The notes under the pieces: model-generated | Databases searched by the model: none | What the model was told of the DNA's origin: nothing | What the model saw: the letters and a program-made list of their open reading frames with translations, nothing else | DNA from: Colwellia sp. MB02u-6 | GTDB lineage: Bacteria; Pseudomonadota; Gammaproteobacteria; Enterobacterales; Alteromonadaceae | Assembly (NCBI RefSeq): GCF_014077095.1 | Contig: NZ_JACGVG010000037.1 | Coordinates: 1 to 64,000, forward strand | Direction: 5' to 3' | DNA: 64,000 nucleotides | In this document: one piece after another, positions 8,669 to 15,865 of the stretch | How the letters are laid out: every line of letters starts with the position of its first letter | How positions within the stretch are numbered: position 1 is the stretch's first letter | Program-made: the position numbers and the translations under genes

Positions 8669-9058
8669 TTATTTTATTAGAGGTAGATCGGCAGCTTGCC
8701 AAGCATTCATATCGCCATCGAGATGGCGAAGATCACTAAAGCCGGCAGCACGTAAATCATTTTCAGCACTTAGTGCACGACGGCCTGAGCGACAAAGCAC
8801 CACTACAGTTTGATCTTTCAAGTCGATAATTTTATTCATATTTGCATTAATTTTCTTATGGCTGATATTAATTGCGCCTTCAATATGGCCTTTGGTAAAC
8901 TCTTCAGCCGCACGCACATCTAATATCACGGTTTTATTCGCAGGCGTTGCCATTAAGGTTAACAATGCTTGCTGTGAAATAGTGGCGGTTTGCTCAGCAA
9001 AAGTAAAAAGTGAGAATGCGCTCAATAAAACAGCTAATGTTGTGGTGATAAATTTCAT
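8669..9058 (-). CDS. Periplasmic single-domain rhodanese
   Basis: A 129-residue protein with a Sec-type signal peptide (MKFITTTLAVLLSAFSLFTFA, likely cut after FA-E) and one rhodanese domain. The active-site loop CRSGRR is intact (Cys about residue 89) and is preceded by VVVL; the HIEGAINI stretch and the C-terminal LDGDMNAWQAADLP are typical of the fold. Rhodaneses carry a persulfide on the loop cysteine and transfer sulfane sulfur; the periplasmic acceptor here is unknown. It is followed at 20 bases by the TRIC-family gene. Start ATG 9058 is supported by AGGAATTT just upstream. Confidence 0.87.
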   Translation of the reverse strand: MKFITTTLAVLLSAFSLFTFAEQTATISQQALLTLMATPANKTVILDVRAAEEFTKGHIEGAINISHKKINANMNKIIDLKDQTVVVLCRSGRRALSAENDLRAAGFSDLRHLDGDMNAWQAADLPLIK

Positions 9059-9278
9059 AATAAATTCCTATAATGTAGTAAAAATCTAGCCTTTACTTAA
9101 AGTAAGGTATTTTAAAGTGACTTGTGTTTTAGGCTTGATAGTTTAGCAAAATTGCGGTGATAGCAAAGGTTTTTAATCGCCATTTAATCGTCATTTAACA
9201 TAGCAAACAGTTGTCATACCCATTGCTATCACGTTATCTGAGTTTGAATAACTTAGTATTAGATTTGAAACTGAAACA

Positions 9279-10259
9279 CTACTTACCCTGACCAGCAACA
9301 GAATAGGAAATTATGGCCAATAGCATCAGCAATAAAATAAACAGATATAATGCGTAATTTATCCGTTTGCTAGCATGAATAATGTCAGTGACTTGCGGTT
9401 GCCTTGCTTGGTCATTAAAACTGTTTTTACGGACTTTATCACCATTATACATAGCGACACCGCTCAATTTTATTTCTAAACTTAAGGCCAGTACATGTAA
9501 TAATATGGCGTTGTTTGTTTGAAAAAACTTGCCCCTGATTAAACGCCAATACAGCAAGGTATTTTGACCAACTGTGCCAAGTAAAAGCAGCAAGGAAAAT
9601 AAGCGTGACGGCAACCATTGTAGTAGTTTAACGATATAATTTACCGCCGCGCCAAAGTTCGAAAAACGCGCAAGTTTTATATTCCAAGCATAATGCATTT
9701 CAAGTAATAAACGAAAAGTTAATGCCGCTAATGGACCAAACAGCAGATAATAAAAGCCCACGCAAACCAGCAGTTGTGAGCTACGTAACACTTGCATTTC
9801 AATGCAGGCTTTACTCACGCCTAACGGCGATAGTTGCTTGGTATCACGTAATAAATATGGCGCTATTTTTTGTTTTGCTTGGTAATGGTTATTGGCAACT
9901 AACTCCCGTGCCACCCCTTTGCAGGTTTTAGTTAAACCCAAGCTGCCTAATGCAAAGTAAAGTAATAACGCTTGCCAAAGCCAAGGCACCTCAATAAACA
10001 TTTCAAATAGCCATAAGATCATAATTAATGGCACTAAAGTTACCAAGATAGCGATTAAGCCTGAAATTTTTTGTTGGCGTGGACTACCACTTTGTTGATT
10101 CACTTTGTCGGCTAGGCGCTGACAGTAAAAATTGAAAAAAACTAACGGTTGCTGAGTAACAAACTGACTGATTAACGCTTTTAACGCTATGAGCAATAAT
10201 AGCGTTATAACGGCAGAATACAGCTCTGAGCTGGTTAGTATATTACTCAGGTTTGCCAT
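9279..10259 (-). CDS. CbiB/CobD-like membrane protein, orphan of the cobalamin pathway
   Basis: A 326-residue membrane protein of the CbiB/CobD family, whose characterised members attach aminopropanol to adenosylcobyric acid. Segments resembling the family include ACIEMQVLRSSQ, FYYLLFGPLAALTFRLL and FSNFGAAVNYIVKLLQWLPSRL (the family's N/D-W-P-R-L turn). No cobalamin genes lie nearby. It overlaps the mtnN stop by one base (ATG/TAA overlap), so the two are translationally coupled. Similar orphans next to the nucleosidase gene are, to my knowledge, common in marine gammaproteobacteria, usually annotated as cobalamin-biosynthesis family protein. The real substrate may differ from cobyric acid. 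Family confident, function not. Confidence 0.75.
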   Translation of the reverse strand: MANLSNILTSSELYSAVITLLLLIALKALISQFVTQQPLVFFNFYCQRLADKVNQQSGSPRQQKISGLIAILVTLVPLIMILWLFEMFIEVPWLWQALLLYFALGSLGLTKTCKGVARELVANNHYQAKQKIAPYLLRDTKQLSPLGVSKACIEMQVLRSSQLLVCVGFYYLLFGPLAALTFRLLLEMHYAWNIKLARFSNFGAAVNYIVKLLQWLPSRLFSLLLLLGTVGQNTLLYWRLIRGKFFQTNNAILLHVLALSLEIKLSGVAMYNGDKVRKNSFNDQARQPQVTDIIHASKRINYALYLFILLLMLLAIISYSVAGQGK

Positions 10260-10969
10260 TAGTTTAGTGTTTTGCCTTTTAAGGCATCTACCATGCTAAT
10301 GACTAACTGAGAAGAATTAATCGATGCGGTTTCTAGGTAAGCTTCAAATGAGCTTGGCGACTCTTTGCCGGCAATATCAGACATTGAGCGAATAACCACA
10401 AAAGGAATATTAAACTGATGGCAAGCATGTGCAATAGCAGCTCCTTCCATTTCCACTGCCGCCATAGTGGGGAAATTAGCTCTAGCTTTGGCAATGTCTT
10501 CATCTTTAGTCATAAAGGTATCACCTGTGGTGATTAAGCCAACCAAAGTTTGCACATTATCAAGTGAGCTTATACCCACTTTTGCCGCGGCAACAAGTTC
10601 AGGGTGGGGAATATAGGCTGGTGGGTTCGCTGGTAATTGACCTATTTCATAACCGAAAGCGGTCACATCAACATCGTGGTAACGCACTTCTGAGCTGATG
10701 ACAATATCACCCACTTTAAGTGCTTGGTCAAAGCCACCAGCAGAGCCAGTATTAACCACGTAATCGGGCTGAAATTTATCAATAAGTATCGCGGTTGCTA
10801 ATGCGGCCGCTACTTTGCCAATACCTGATTGTACAATAACCACGTCAGAACCGTTTAACTGCCCTTGATAAAATGTGTATCCAGCATGGGTGGATGTTTG
10901 GCCATTGACTAACTTTGCTTTTAAAATTGCAACTTCTGGCTCCATTGCGCCGATAATGCCTGCTTTCAT
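10259..10969 (-). CDS. mtnN: 5'-methylthioadenosine/S-adenosylhomocysteine nucleosidase
   Basis: MtnN (Pfs) hydrolyses MTA and SAH to adenine plus the thiosugar, clearing by-products of polyamine synthesis and methylation and feeding the autoinducer-2 route. Motifs match the E. coli enzyme along its length: MKAGIIGAMEPEVAILK with the catalytic Glu near residue 12, VVNTGSAGGF near residue 74, AVEMEGAAIAH with the ribose-binding Met-Glu near 172, and FVVIRSMSDIAG with the catalytic Asp near 197. Length 236 is normal. The stop overlaps the start of the CbiB-like gene by one base, which indicates an operon. The upstream region 10970-11229 contains the terminator of the preceding DUF2726 gene. Confidence 0.95.
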   Translation of the reverse strand: MKAGIIGAMEPEVAILKAKLVNGQTSTHAGYTFYQGQLNGSDVVIVQSGIGKVAAALATAILIDKFQPDYVVNTGSAGGFDQALKVGDIVISSEVRYHDVDVTAFGYEIGQLPANPPAYIPHPELVAAAKVGISSLDNVQTLVGLITTGDTFMTKDEDIAKARANFPTMAAVEMEGAAIAHACHQFNIPFVVIRSMSDIAGKESPSSFEAYLETASINSSQLVISMVDALKGKTLN

Positions 10970-11162
10970 TAACTTTTATCCTGTAAAGATTTTAGCGAAC
11001 AGATTTCGCCAAGGTTTATGGGCGGATTATAGCGCGACTTGCGCATAAAATCTTTTAACAATATTTGAAAATAGTATAGCTCTCATCAAGTCTTGCGCCT
11101 TAAGCTGATTTCTTCGCTTAACGTTGGAATCAGCGCTTTAAGTGGAGCGGGTAGTTATCAAC

Positions 11163-11189
11163 AAAAAAGCAGACAACAAGGTCTGCTTT
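11163..11189 (-). terminator. Intrinsic terminator of the DUF2726 gene
   Basis: Read on the minus strand, a 9-bp stem AAAGCAGAC / GTCTGCTTT with a six-base loop is followed by a run of T. It lies about 40 bases after the DUF2726 stop codon and upstream of mtnN. Confidence 0.8.
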
Positions 11190-11229
11190 AGCTTTTATTT
11201 AGCACCTGATACCAAGGCAATAAATAAAC

Positions 11230-11895
11230 TTAGTGAGGTAATGCCGCTACTTGAGCAGAAGAAACCTGTCTAGCCATAGCTGGCGCATCTTTTGCCAGCA
11301 TTGCTTGTGCAGCTGAAGAGGTGAATACACCGGATGGTTTTGGACGAGCTTTCACTAAAGGCGCAGGAATAATTCGACCTTTTACTTTTGGCGCCGGTGT
11401 AGGTGCATTATTACCTAATATCCGGCTATTAATACAGCTGCGAATTTCATCGATAGTGTAATTGGGTTTCACTTTTATACGAATATGTGGGATGGCTGCG
11501 GCTTCAAGTGTACCGCTAACAAACCAGTCTTTTTTAATTTTGTAGCCTTTACCTTGGGTGTCAACTAAATCAATGACGCCGAGTAATTTCATGCTATCGC
11601 GTTCACAAATAACAAAATCTAAATATTTGCTATTAGCATTATTTGTTGCCGTTTGGCCTGCTCGATTTGATACGCCATTGCGAATGCTAACTATATCAGC
11701 AAGTTTAACGCGATTAATAATGCGATACCTTGAGCCCATGGCTTGTTCAACCAGGTTTTGAAAGTTTTTTTCTGCGGGCGTAAACAGGGCAGTTTTACGA
11801 TCGAAAGGAAAGGGAAAACTATTATCGTTTAAGCGGCTAACAAGCACACCAACAATAACAATTAGGCTGATCATGGCAAATAGAATGAGTTCCAT
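11230..11895 (-). CDS. DUF2726-domain membrane-anchored protein
   Basis: About 221 residues. One N-terminal membrane segment (LILFAMISLIVIVGVLV) is followed by a DUF2726 domain: TPAEKNFQNLVEQAMGSRYRIINRVKLADI, then YLDFVICERDSMKLLGVIDLVD and IPHIRIKV, a layout reminiscent of restriction-endonuclease-like folds (acidic residues with a VIDL strand). The C-terminal 60 residues are Ala/Pro-rich low complexity. DUF2726 has no established activity in this context, though it is sometimes found with topoisomerase or helicase domains. I prefer the second Met (ATG 11895), because GGAG lies six bases before it and directly touches the upstream ATG. The gene stands alone with its own terminator. Confidence 0.75.
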   Translation of the reverse strand: MELILFAMISLIVIVGVLVSRLNDNSFPFPFDRKTALFTPAEKNFQNLVEQAMGSRYRIINRVKLADIVSIRNGVSNRAGQTATNNANSKYLDFVICERDSMKLLGVIDLVDTQGKGYKIKKDWFVSGTLEAAAIPHIRIKVKPNYTIDEIRSCINSRILGNNAPTPAPKVKGRIIPAPLVKARPKPSGVFTSSAAQAMLAKDAPAMARQVSSAQVAALPH

Positions 11896-12068
11896 ATACA
11901 TCTCCGGCAGTTCAATTTTTTGACGTTTATCTTAGTTAGCTAGATAAAGCAAAAAATGAGCCAGAGATGGTGTTATCTACTGAGTAGTGAATTAATAAAA
12001 TTCATCACAGTTAAAGTTACAAGCAACTCACTGACTTATATTGTTTTATTTTAATTTTTTTACTTGTG

Positions 12069-12701
12069 CTACTTTGGGTACTTAGCTTCTAATGCGACAT
12101 AAAGTTGTTGCTGGAAATCAACCGCACTAGCGTCTAGGGTATTAACTAAGTTTGCCAACACTTCGTTATCTTCACCACCAGGCCAAATTTTAATATAGCT
12201 ACCTTCTTTATAACCGTGATCTTGACGGAAAAAATTCAAGGTGTTTTTACCAACATATTGGCGAAACAGCTCGTTTAAATCCATCGACATTAAGCGCATG
12301 CAATCCGCCAATGCGAAGGCATCAAAGGCTTTATCACTAAGGGCTTTCGATGCCAATGCTTCTAAAGCAATTTTGAAATCTTGCTCGCCACTGTTTTGGC
12401 CTAATTGAGTGGCTAAGGTCTGGCTAATGTCTTCAATTGAGTCGCCAGTCATTAAACGTAAACTTAAGCCAAAATGAAAAATATCAACCAGTTCTAATTG
12501 TACTTGTGCAATGTCAATTTCTTGGTGTTTCCACCACTTCCAACCATGGTGATCTAGCATTTCTGCACATTCAACCCAAATGGCACGATACCATTGATAA
12601 TTGTTATCTCGCCAGGTTTCGCTAACCCGTGAATTCATCGCATCTTGCATTGATAACATTTGTGTAATTTGGTTTTTTGCGGTGCTAAGTAAATCGCTCA
12701 T
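12069..12701 (-). CDS. Dimeric (all-alpha) dUTP diphosphatase
   Basis: A 210-residue protein of the dUTPase_2/MazG-like all-alpha superfamily, which hydrolyses dUTP (and often dUDP) and keeps uracil out of DNA. The metal-binding helices are visible: AIWVECAEMLDHHGWKWWK near residue 41 (the E..E/D motif and the W-K-W-W-K uridine pocket) and VQLELVDIFHFGLSL near residue 66 (ExxxD). C-terminal GYKEGSYIKIWPGGEDN is also a family trait. It is unrelated to the trimeric beta-fold Dut. ATG 12701 (MSDLLSTAKN) has GAGA upstream and matches family N-termini; the longer frame to 12731 has no site. Divergent from the DUF2956 gene. Confidence 0.85.
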   Translation of the reverse strand: MSDLLSTAKNQITQMLSMQDAMNSRVSETWRDNNYQWYRAIWVECAEMLDHHGWKWWKHQEIDIAQVQLELVDIFHFGLSLRLMTGDSIEDISQTLATQLGQNSGEQDFKIALEALASKALSDKAFDAFALADCMRLMSMDLNELFRQYVGKNTLNFFRQDHGYKEGSYIKIWPGGEDNEVLANLVNTLDASAVDFQQQLYVALEAKYPK

Positions 12702-12855
12702 GCTTGTCTCAATATTATAGGTATTAATCAAATTAGTTGCCGATAGTCTACCGCAGCAGCCATAAACTAATACGCTTTGTGGTTAAAGTATTGTGTTAAT
12801 GATGGCATTATACAATCATTAGATAATGATTAAAAATAATTAAGGGAGTTTAACT

Positions 12856-13197
12856 TTGACAGCTCAAGTCACGACAAAAGTTTCCAACGAAGTGCAAAAT
12901 GAAGCGTTACGTGTTGCTAAAGGCACACAAAAAAAAGCACAAACCAAAGAGCAAACAAAATTGATTGCTCAGGGTATTGAAAAAGGTATCAGTGAATATA
13001 AGAAGCAACAAAAAATTAAGGGCCGCGAGCGCGACAAGCAACGTAAAAAAACAGTCGCAGCGAAAGCGAATGAATCAACAGAGGCCATAGCCACTGAAAG
13101 CATTACACCAGAAAGCTCAGCCAATAGCGCTAGAGCACTATCGGCTTTACCTTGGTTACTCTTGTTGGTGAGCTGGGCTTACTTTCTTTTGCTGTAA
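12856..13197 (+). CDS. DUF2956 small basic protein with C-terminal anchor
   Basis: A 113-residue protein of the DUF2956 family, restricted largely to marine gammaproteobacteria and without known function. The conserved core is VQNEALRVAKGTQKKAQTK followed by EQTKLIAQGIEKGISEYKKQQK; a Lys/Arg-rich stretch follows, then an Ala/Ser/Glu linker and a single C-terminal membrane segment (ALPWLLLLVSWAYFLLL). The topology suggests a tail-anchored inner-membrane protein with a basic cytoplasmic part. The start is TTG 12856, chosen because GGGAG lies seven bases upstream and the frame has no nearby ATG. Confidence 0.8.
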   Translation: MTAQVTTKVSNEVQNEALRVAKGTQKKAQTKEQTKLIAQGIEKGISEYKKQQKIKGRERDKQRKKTVAAKANESTEAIATESITPESSANSARALSALPWLLLLVSWAYFLLL

Positions 13198-13262
13198 ACC
13201 AGTGACCAGCAGATGAGTGTTTTAGTCATATCATCTGCTTACATTACCGGCTTTGCTAGGTT

Positions 13263-13424
13263 ATACCAATTTCATTAATTAGGTGGTCTACTTTATACGT
13301 AGGAAAAATGGCCAAATATAAGGCATTTATTTTAATAACTAGTTGTTCTAATTATTAAATAAATAACGCAGTAGTGGGTTATTTTAACCAGTAAAAATGA
13401 TCAGATAATTAGTGAGATTGGTAT
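13263..13424. repeat. MITE-like 162-bp palindromic repeat element
   Basis: The element is bounded by imperfect terminal inverted repeats of about 19 bp (ATACCAATTTCATTAATTA at the left, the complement of ATACCAATCTCACTAATTA at the right). It has an inner near-palindrome around ATTTATTTTAATAACTAG / TAATTATTAAATAAATAA. It contains no ORF. Its right end meets the stop codon of the outer-membrane protein gene at 13424. A partial diverged copy in the opposite orientation is at 31328-31380, so it belongs to a dispersed family. It may also form a large hairpin in the 3' end of the transcript. Confidence 0.75.
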
Positions 13425-14806
13425 TAATACTGATAACGCACGCGCAACCAAGCATTACTATTATCTTGATGTTGGCCAAAAAAAGAATACTTATGCTGGC
13501 CAAAAAAAACATTAGCGCCAGCACTTAATAACCATTGGTCATTATATTGATAATTAACAGCAGGTTTAACATAACCGTCTTTATCGCTAGGCGAATAAAA
13601 AGTAAAGAGTGAATAAAGCAGTGTTTGTCGTTGCGCGCGATAGCTTAAACGCAGGGTTAATAAGTGGCGATTTTCAGCCACTAATTGCTCAGGCACTAGG
13701 CTATTATCAACTAAAGCTTGATAATGCTTAGTGCGCTCTAGGTAATATTGCAGGCCTGCGGTGAAATTTTTCGCTAACTCGCGCTCATAACCTATTAACA
13801 ATCTGTGTTGGCCATTGGCGATCAGATCCTTATCTCCGTGCTGATCTTCAATGCTATTATACGTCGCGTATTCAAAGTTGACGATGCCGCCTTTAAACGG
13901 CGCTAAGGCACTAACGCCCCATGAATTTAGCTTTGGAAAATAAGCTTGATTTTGATTTTGGCTTGAATAGCTATTCCCCGCTAGGTTTTCTACTAAGATT
14001 TTACTGCCCACAGGTGTTGGCCAAAAGCCTTGATAACCATAAAGTGAAAACTCAACATCATTAATACGGGTCTTTAAGCGAGCAGACCATTGTGCTTTAT
14101 AGGTTTTATCGACGGAAAAACCTTGTTCTGGCGCGACTATTTGCTGTGCTTGCGGCGAATAAAATGAGAAACGTTCGCCAGTAATATAGTTATCAGGGGT
14201 GAATTCTGGTGTCCATACTAAGCTGAAATTAACTTGGTTAAAAAACCAGTTACTTCTAACACTGTTCGACGGCGCTTTTAAATATTCATCTGCTCGGCCA
14301 GAAAAAAAAGACTGCCAATCTTTAGCAAATAAATCATTGAGAAACAGATAGTCACCAGTGCCCCAAGTTAATACTTGCCTGCCCACTTTTATATCAACAA
14401 AACTAAACGGGCTGGCGCTAATGCTCAATTCTCGGGTGTGAAAAATTGTGTTGGCCAGTACGGCATCATAGTAACTGTCAAGTTTGCCACTGGCCTCGAA
14501 AAGTTCATGGCTATAATCGAGATTGACTCTGGCGCTAACCTCACTCAGTGACGCGCTATTGTCGACAATATTATTTTGTAAAAATTGCCCATAGCCGGCC
14601 TCAACAAAACCGGTTAGTTGCCATGGTGACGGAGGTGGAGCTTCGACCCAGGCATCTGCCCATTCATCACTAGAGTCAGCTATCTGCTGCGCCTTGGTGA
14701 TATTTTCATTATTAGCCATAGCGGAGGTATTAGCTAAAATCAGTAGACTAGGTAGCAGCGTATTGCATAAAAACCTTTTGCTTAATAAACTATTATTAAT
14801 GGTCAT
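13424..14806 (-). CDS. Outer-membrane beta-barrel protein of an RND/LolA-like export unit
   Basis: About 460 residues with a signal peptide (LLPSLLILANTSAMA-N) and a pattern of alternating beta strands ending in an aromatic residue (WLRVRYQY), the usual signal for insertion by the BAM machinery. The N-terminal part resembles DUF1302/alginate-porin-like barrels (GFVEAGYGQFLQN, SARVNLDYSHELF, DIKVGRQVLTWGTGDYLF). It is the last gene behind the MMPL-type pump and the LolA-like protein, 173 bases after the latter. In the same arrangement in other proteobacteria the three are annotated together, and the barrel is presumed to be the outer-membrane partner. The cargo is unknown. The start is ATG 14806, preceded by GAAGGTG. 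Confidence 0.75.
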   Translation of the reverse strand: MTINNSLLSKRFLCNTLLPSLLILANTSAMANNENITKAQQIADSSDEWADAWVEAPPPSPWQLTGFVEAGYGQFLQNNIVDNSASLSEVSARVNLDYSHELFEASGKLDSYYDAVLANTIFHTRELSISASPFSFVDIKVGRQVLTWGTGDYLFLNDLFAKDWQSFFSGRADEYLKAPSNSVRSNWFFNQVNFSLVWTPEFTPDNYITGERFSFYSPQAQQIVAPEQGFSVDKTYKAQWSARLKTRINDVEFSLYGYQGFWPTPVGSKILVENLAGNSYSSQNQNQAYFPKLNSWGVSALAPFKGGIVNFEYATYNSIEDQHGDKDLIANGQHRLLIGYERELAKNFTAGLQYYLERTKHYQALVDNSLVPEQLVAENRHLLTLRLSYRAQRQTLLYSLFTFYSPSDKDGYVKPAVNYQYNDQWLLSAGANVFFGQHKYSFFGQHQDNSNAWLRVRYQY

Positions 14807-14979
14807 CACCTTCTTTAAATCAATGGTTTTGTCTTTAGCGCCTTATTATTTGCATCTAAGGAGGCAATGAATAGCGGGGGTCAGATTTATGCGGTTAACT
14901 TTCCGGGCTAAAATCTGACTAATCATAATACCTGTGCGAATGGCATAGGCATGATGGTTTTAGGTAAATAGTTTAGCGA

Positions 14980-15855
14980 TTATTCTAACCAAGCTTTAGG
15001 TGGCGTGCGCATGCTGCGCTCACTAAAAATATTGTCAGGTAAGCCGAGGTTATATTTAACATGTCGAAATTGCATTTCGGTATAACTATTATTGCTTAGG
15101 TTGATAATGCGTGATTTCATCACGGTGGCGATACCGTCAATGTTTTTGACTTGCAGTACCGTCATTTTTCGCACTGCTTGATTGCTTTGGTCGAAATAGA
15201 TAGTCTCAATCGGTAAAAAATTAGCTTTATCAATTTTCACTGTATAGCGACTAAATTCGACACTTTGTCGATCTTTTGCTACTGCGTTAATGAGGTAGCT
15301 GTCTTTATCTTCGCTGACTAAGGTAAAGTTGTCTTCTTTAGGATTGCGGCCAGAAACATCTTCATAATAAAAATGTGAACCAACAAAAGACGTGCGTTTG
15401 TCGCCAGCAGAAATACGCTTAACGAGATCGAGTGCCGGTAAAAATAACCAGCGATTGTCATCAGATTCAAGTTGTTTTTCGACGCGAAACACTGTGTCTT
15501 TGACATTGCTTGGCTGGGAAAAAAATACCAACATATCTTGATCACCCAGATCTTTTTCATCTTTGCGTAAAATGGTGAATTGGCGCATTTGGCGGTTACC
15601 GTTTTCATCAACAATAATCATCCGTGCTTCAGCGCGGCCATCGTCACCGGCATAATATGAAGCAAGGTTGGCTTGATCGATAATATCGCGCACTGGTTTT
15701 GTTGTGACCTTCGTCGTAACACTTTCATTGCCTAGCGGCGCGAGTTCTGCGGCCGGTAAGGTAAAGTTAGTTGCTAAAAGTAAGCTAAACGACAAGGCAA
15801 CTTGGCCACTAACTTTTGCTGCTTTTATTAGATGATTACTTAGATTAATACTCAT
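14980..15855 (-). CDS. LolA-like outer-membrane lipoprotein-sorting protein
   Basis: A 291-residue periplasmic protein with a signal peptide (VALSFSLLLATNFTLPAAELA) and the LolA-like fold annotated as outer membrane lipoprotein-sorting protein (PF17131 type). Family stretches include DMLVFFSQPSNVKDTVFRVEK, WLFLPALDLVKRISAGDKRTSFVGSHF (split across the family's two conserved blocks) and YEDVSGRNPKEDNFTL. It sits 10 bases behind the MMPL/RND pump gene, with its own AAGGA site, so the two are co-translated. Proteins of this fold shuttle hydrophobic molecules across the periplasm; together with the pump and barrel this suggests lipid or amphiphile transport. This is a paralogue and not the housekeeping LolA. 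Confidence 0.8.
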   Translation of the reverse strand: MSINLSNHLIKAAKVSGQVALSFSLLLATNFTLPAAELAPLGNESVTTKVTTKPVRDIIDQANLASYYAGDDGRAEARMIIVDENGNRQMRQFTILRKDEKDLGDQDMLVFFSQPSNVKDTVFRVEKQLESDDNRWLFLPALDLVKRISAGDKRTSFVGSHFYYEDVSGRNPKEDNFTLVSEDKDSYLINAVAKDRQSVEFSRYTVKIDKANFLPIETIYFDQSNQAVRKMTVLQVKNIDGIATVMKSRIINLSNNSYTEMQFRHVKYNLGLPDNIFSERSMRTPPKAWLE

Positions 15856-15865
15856 TAGGGTGTCC

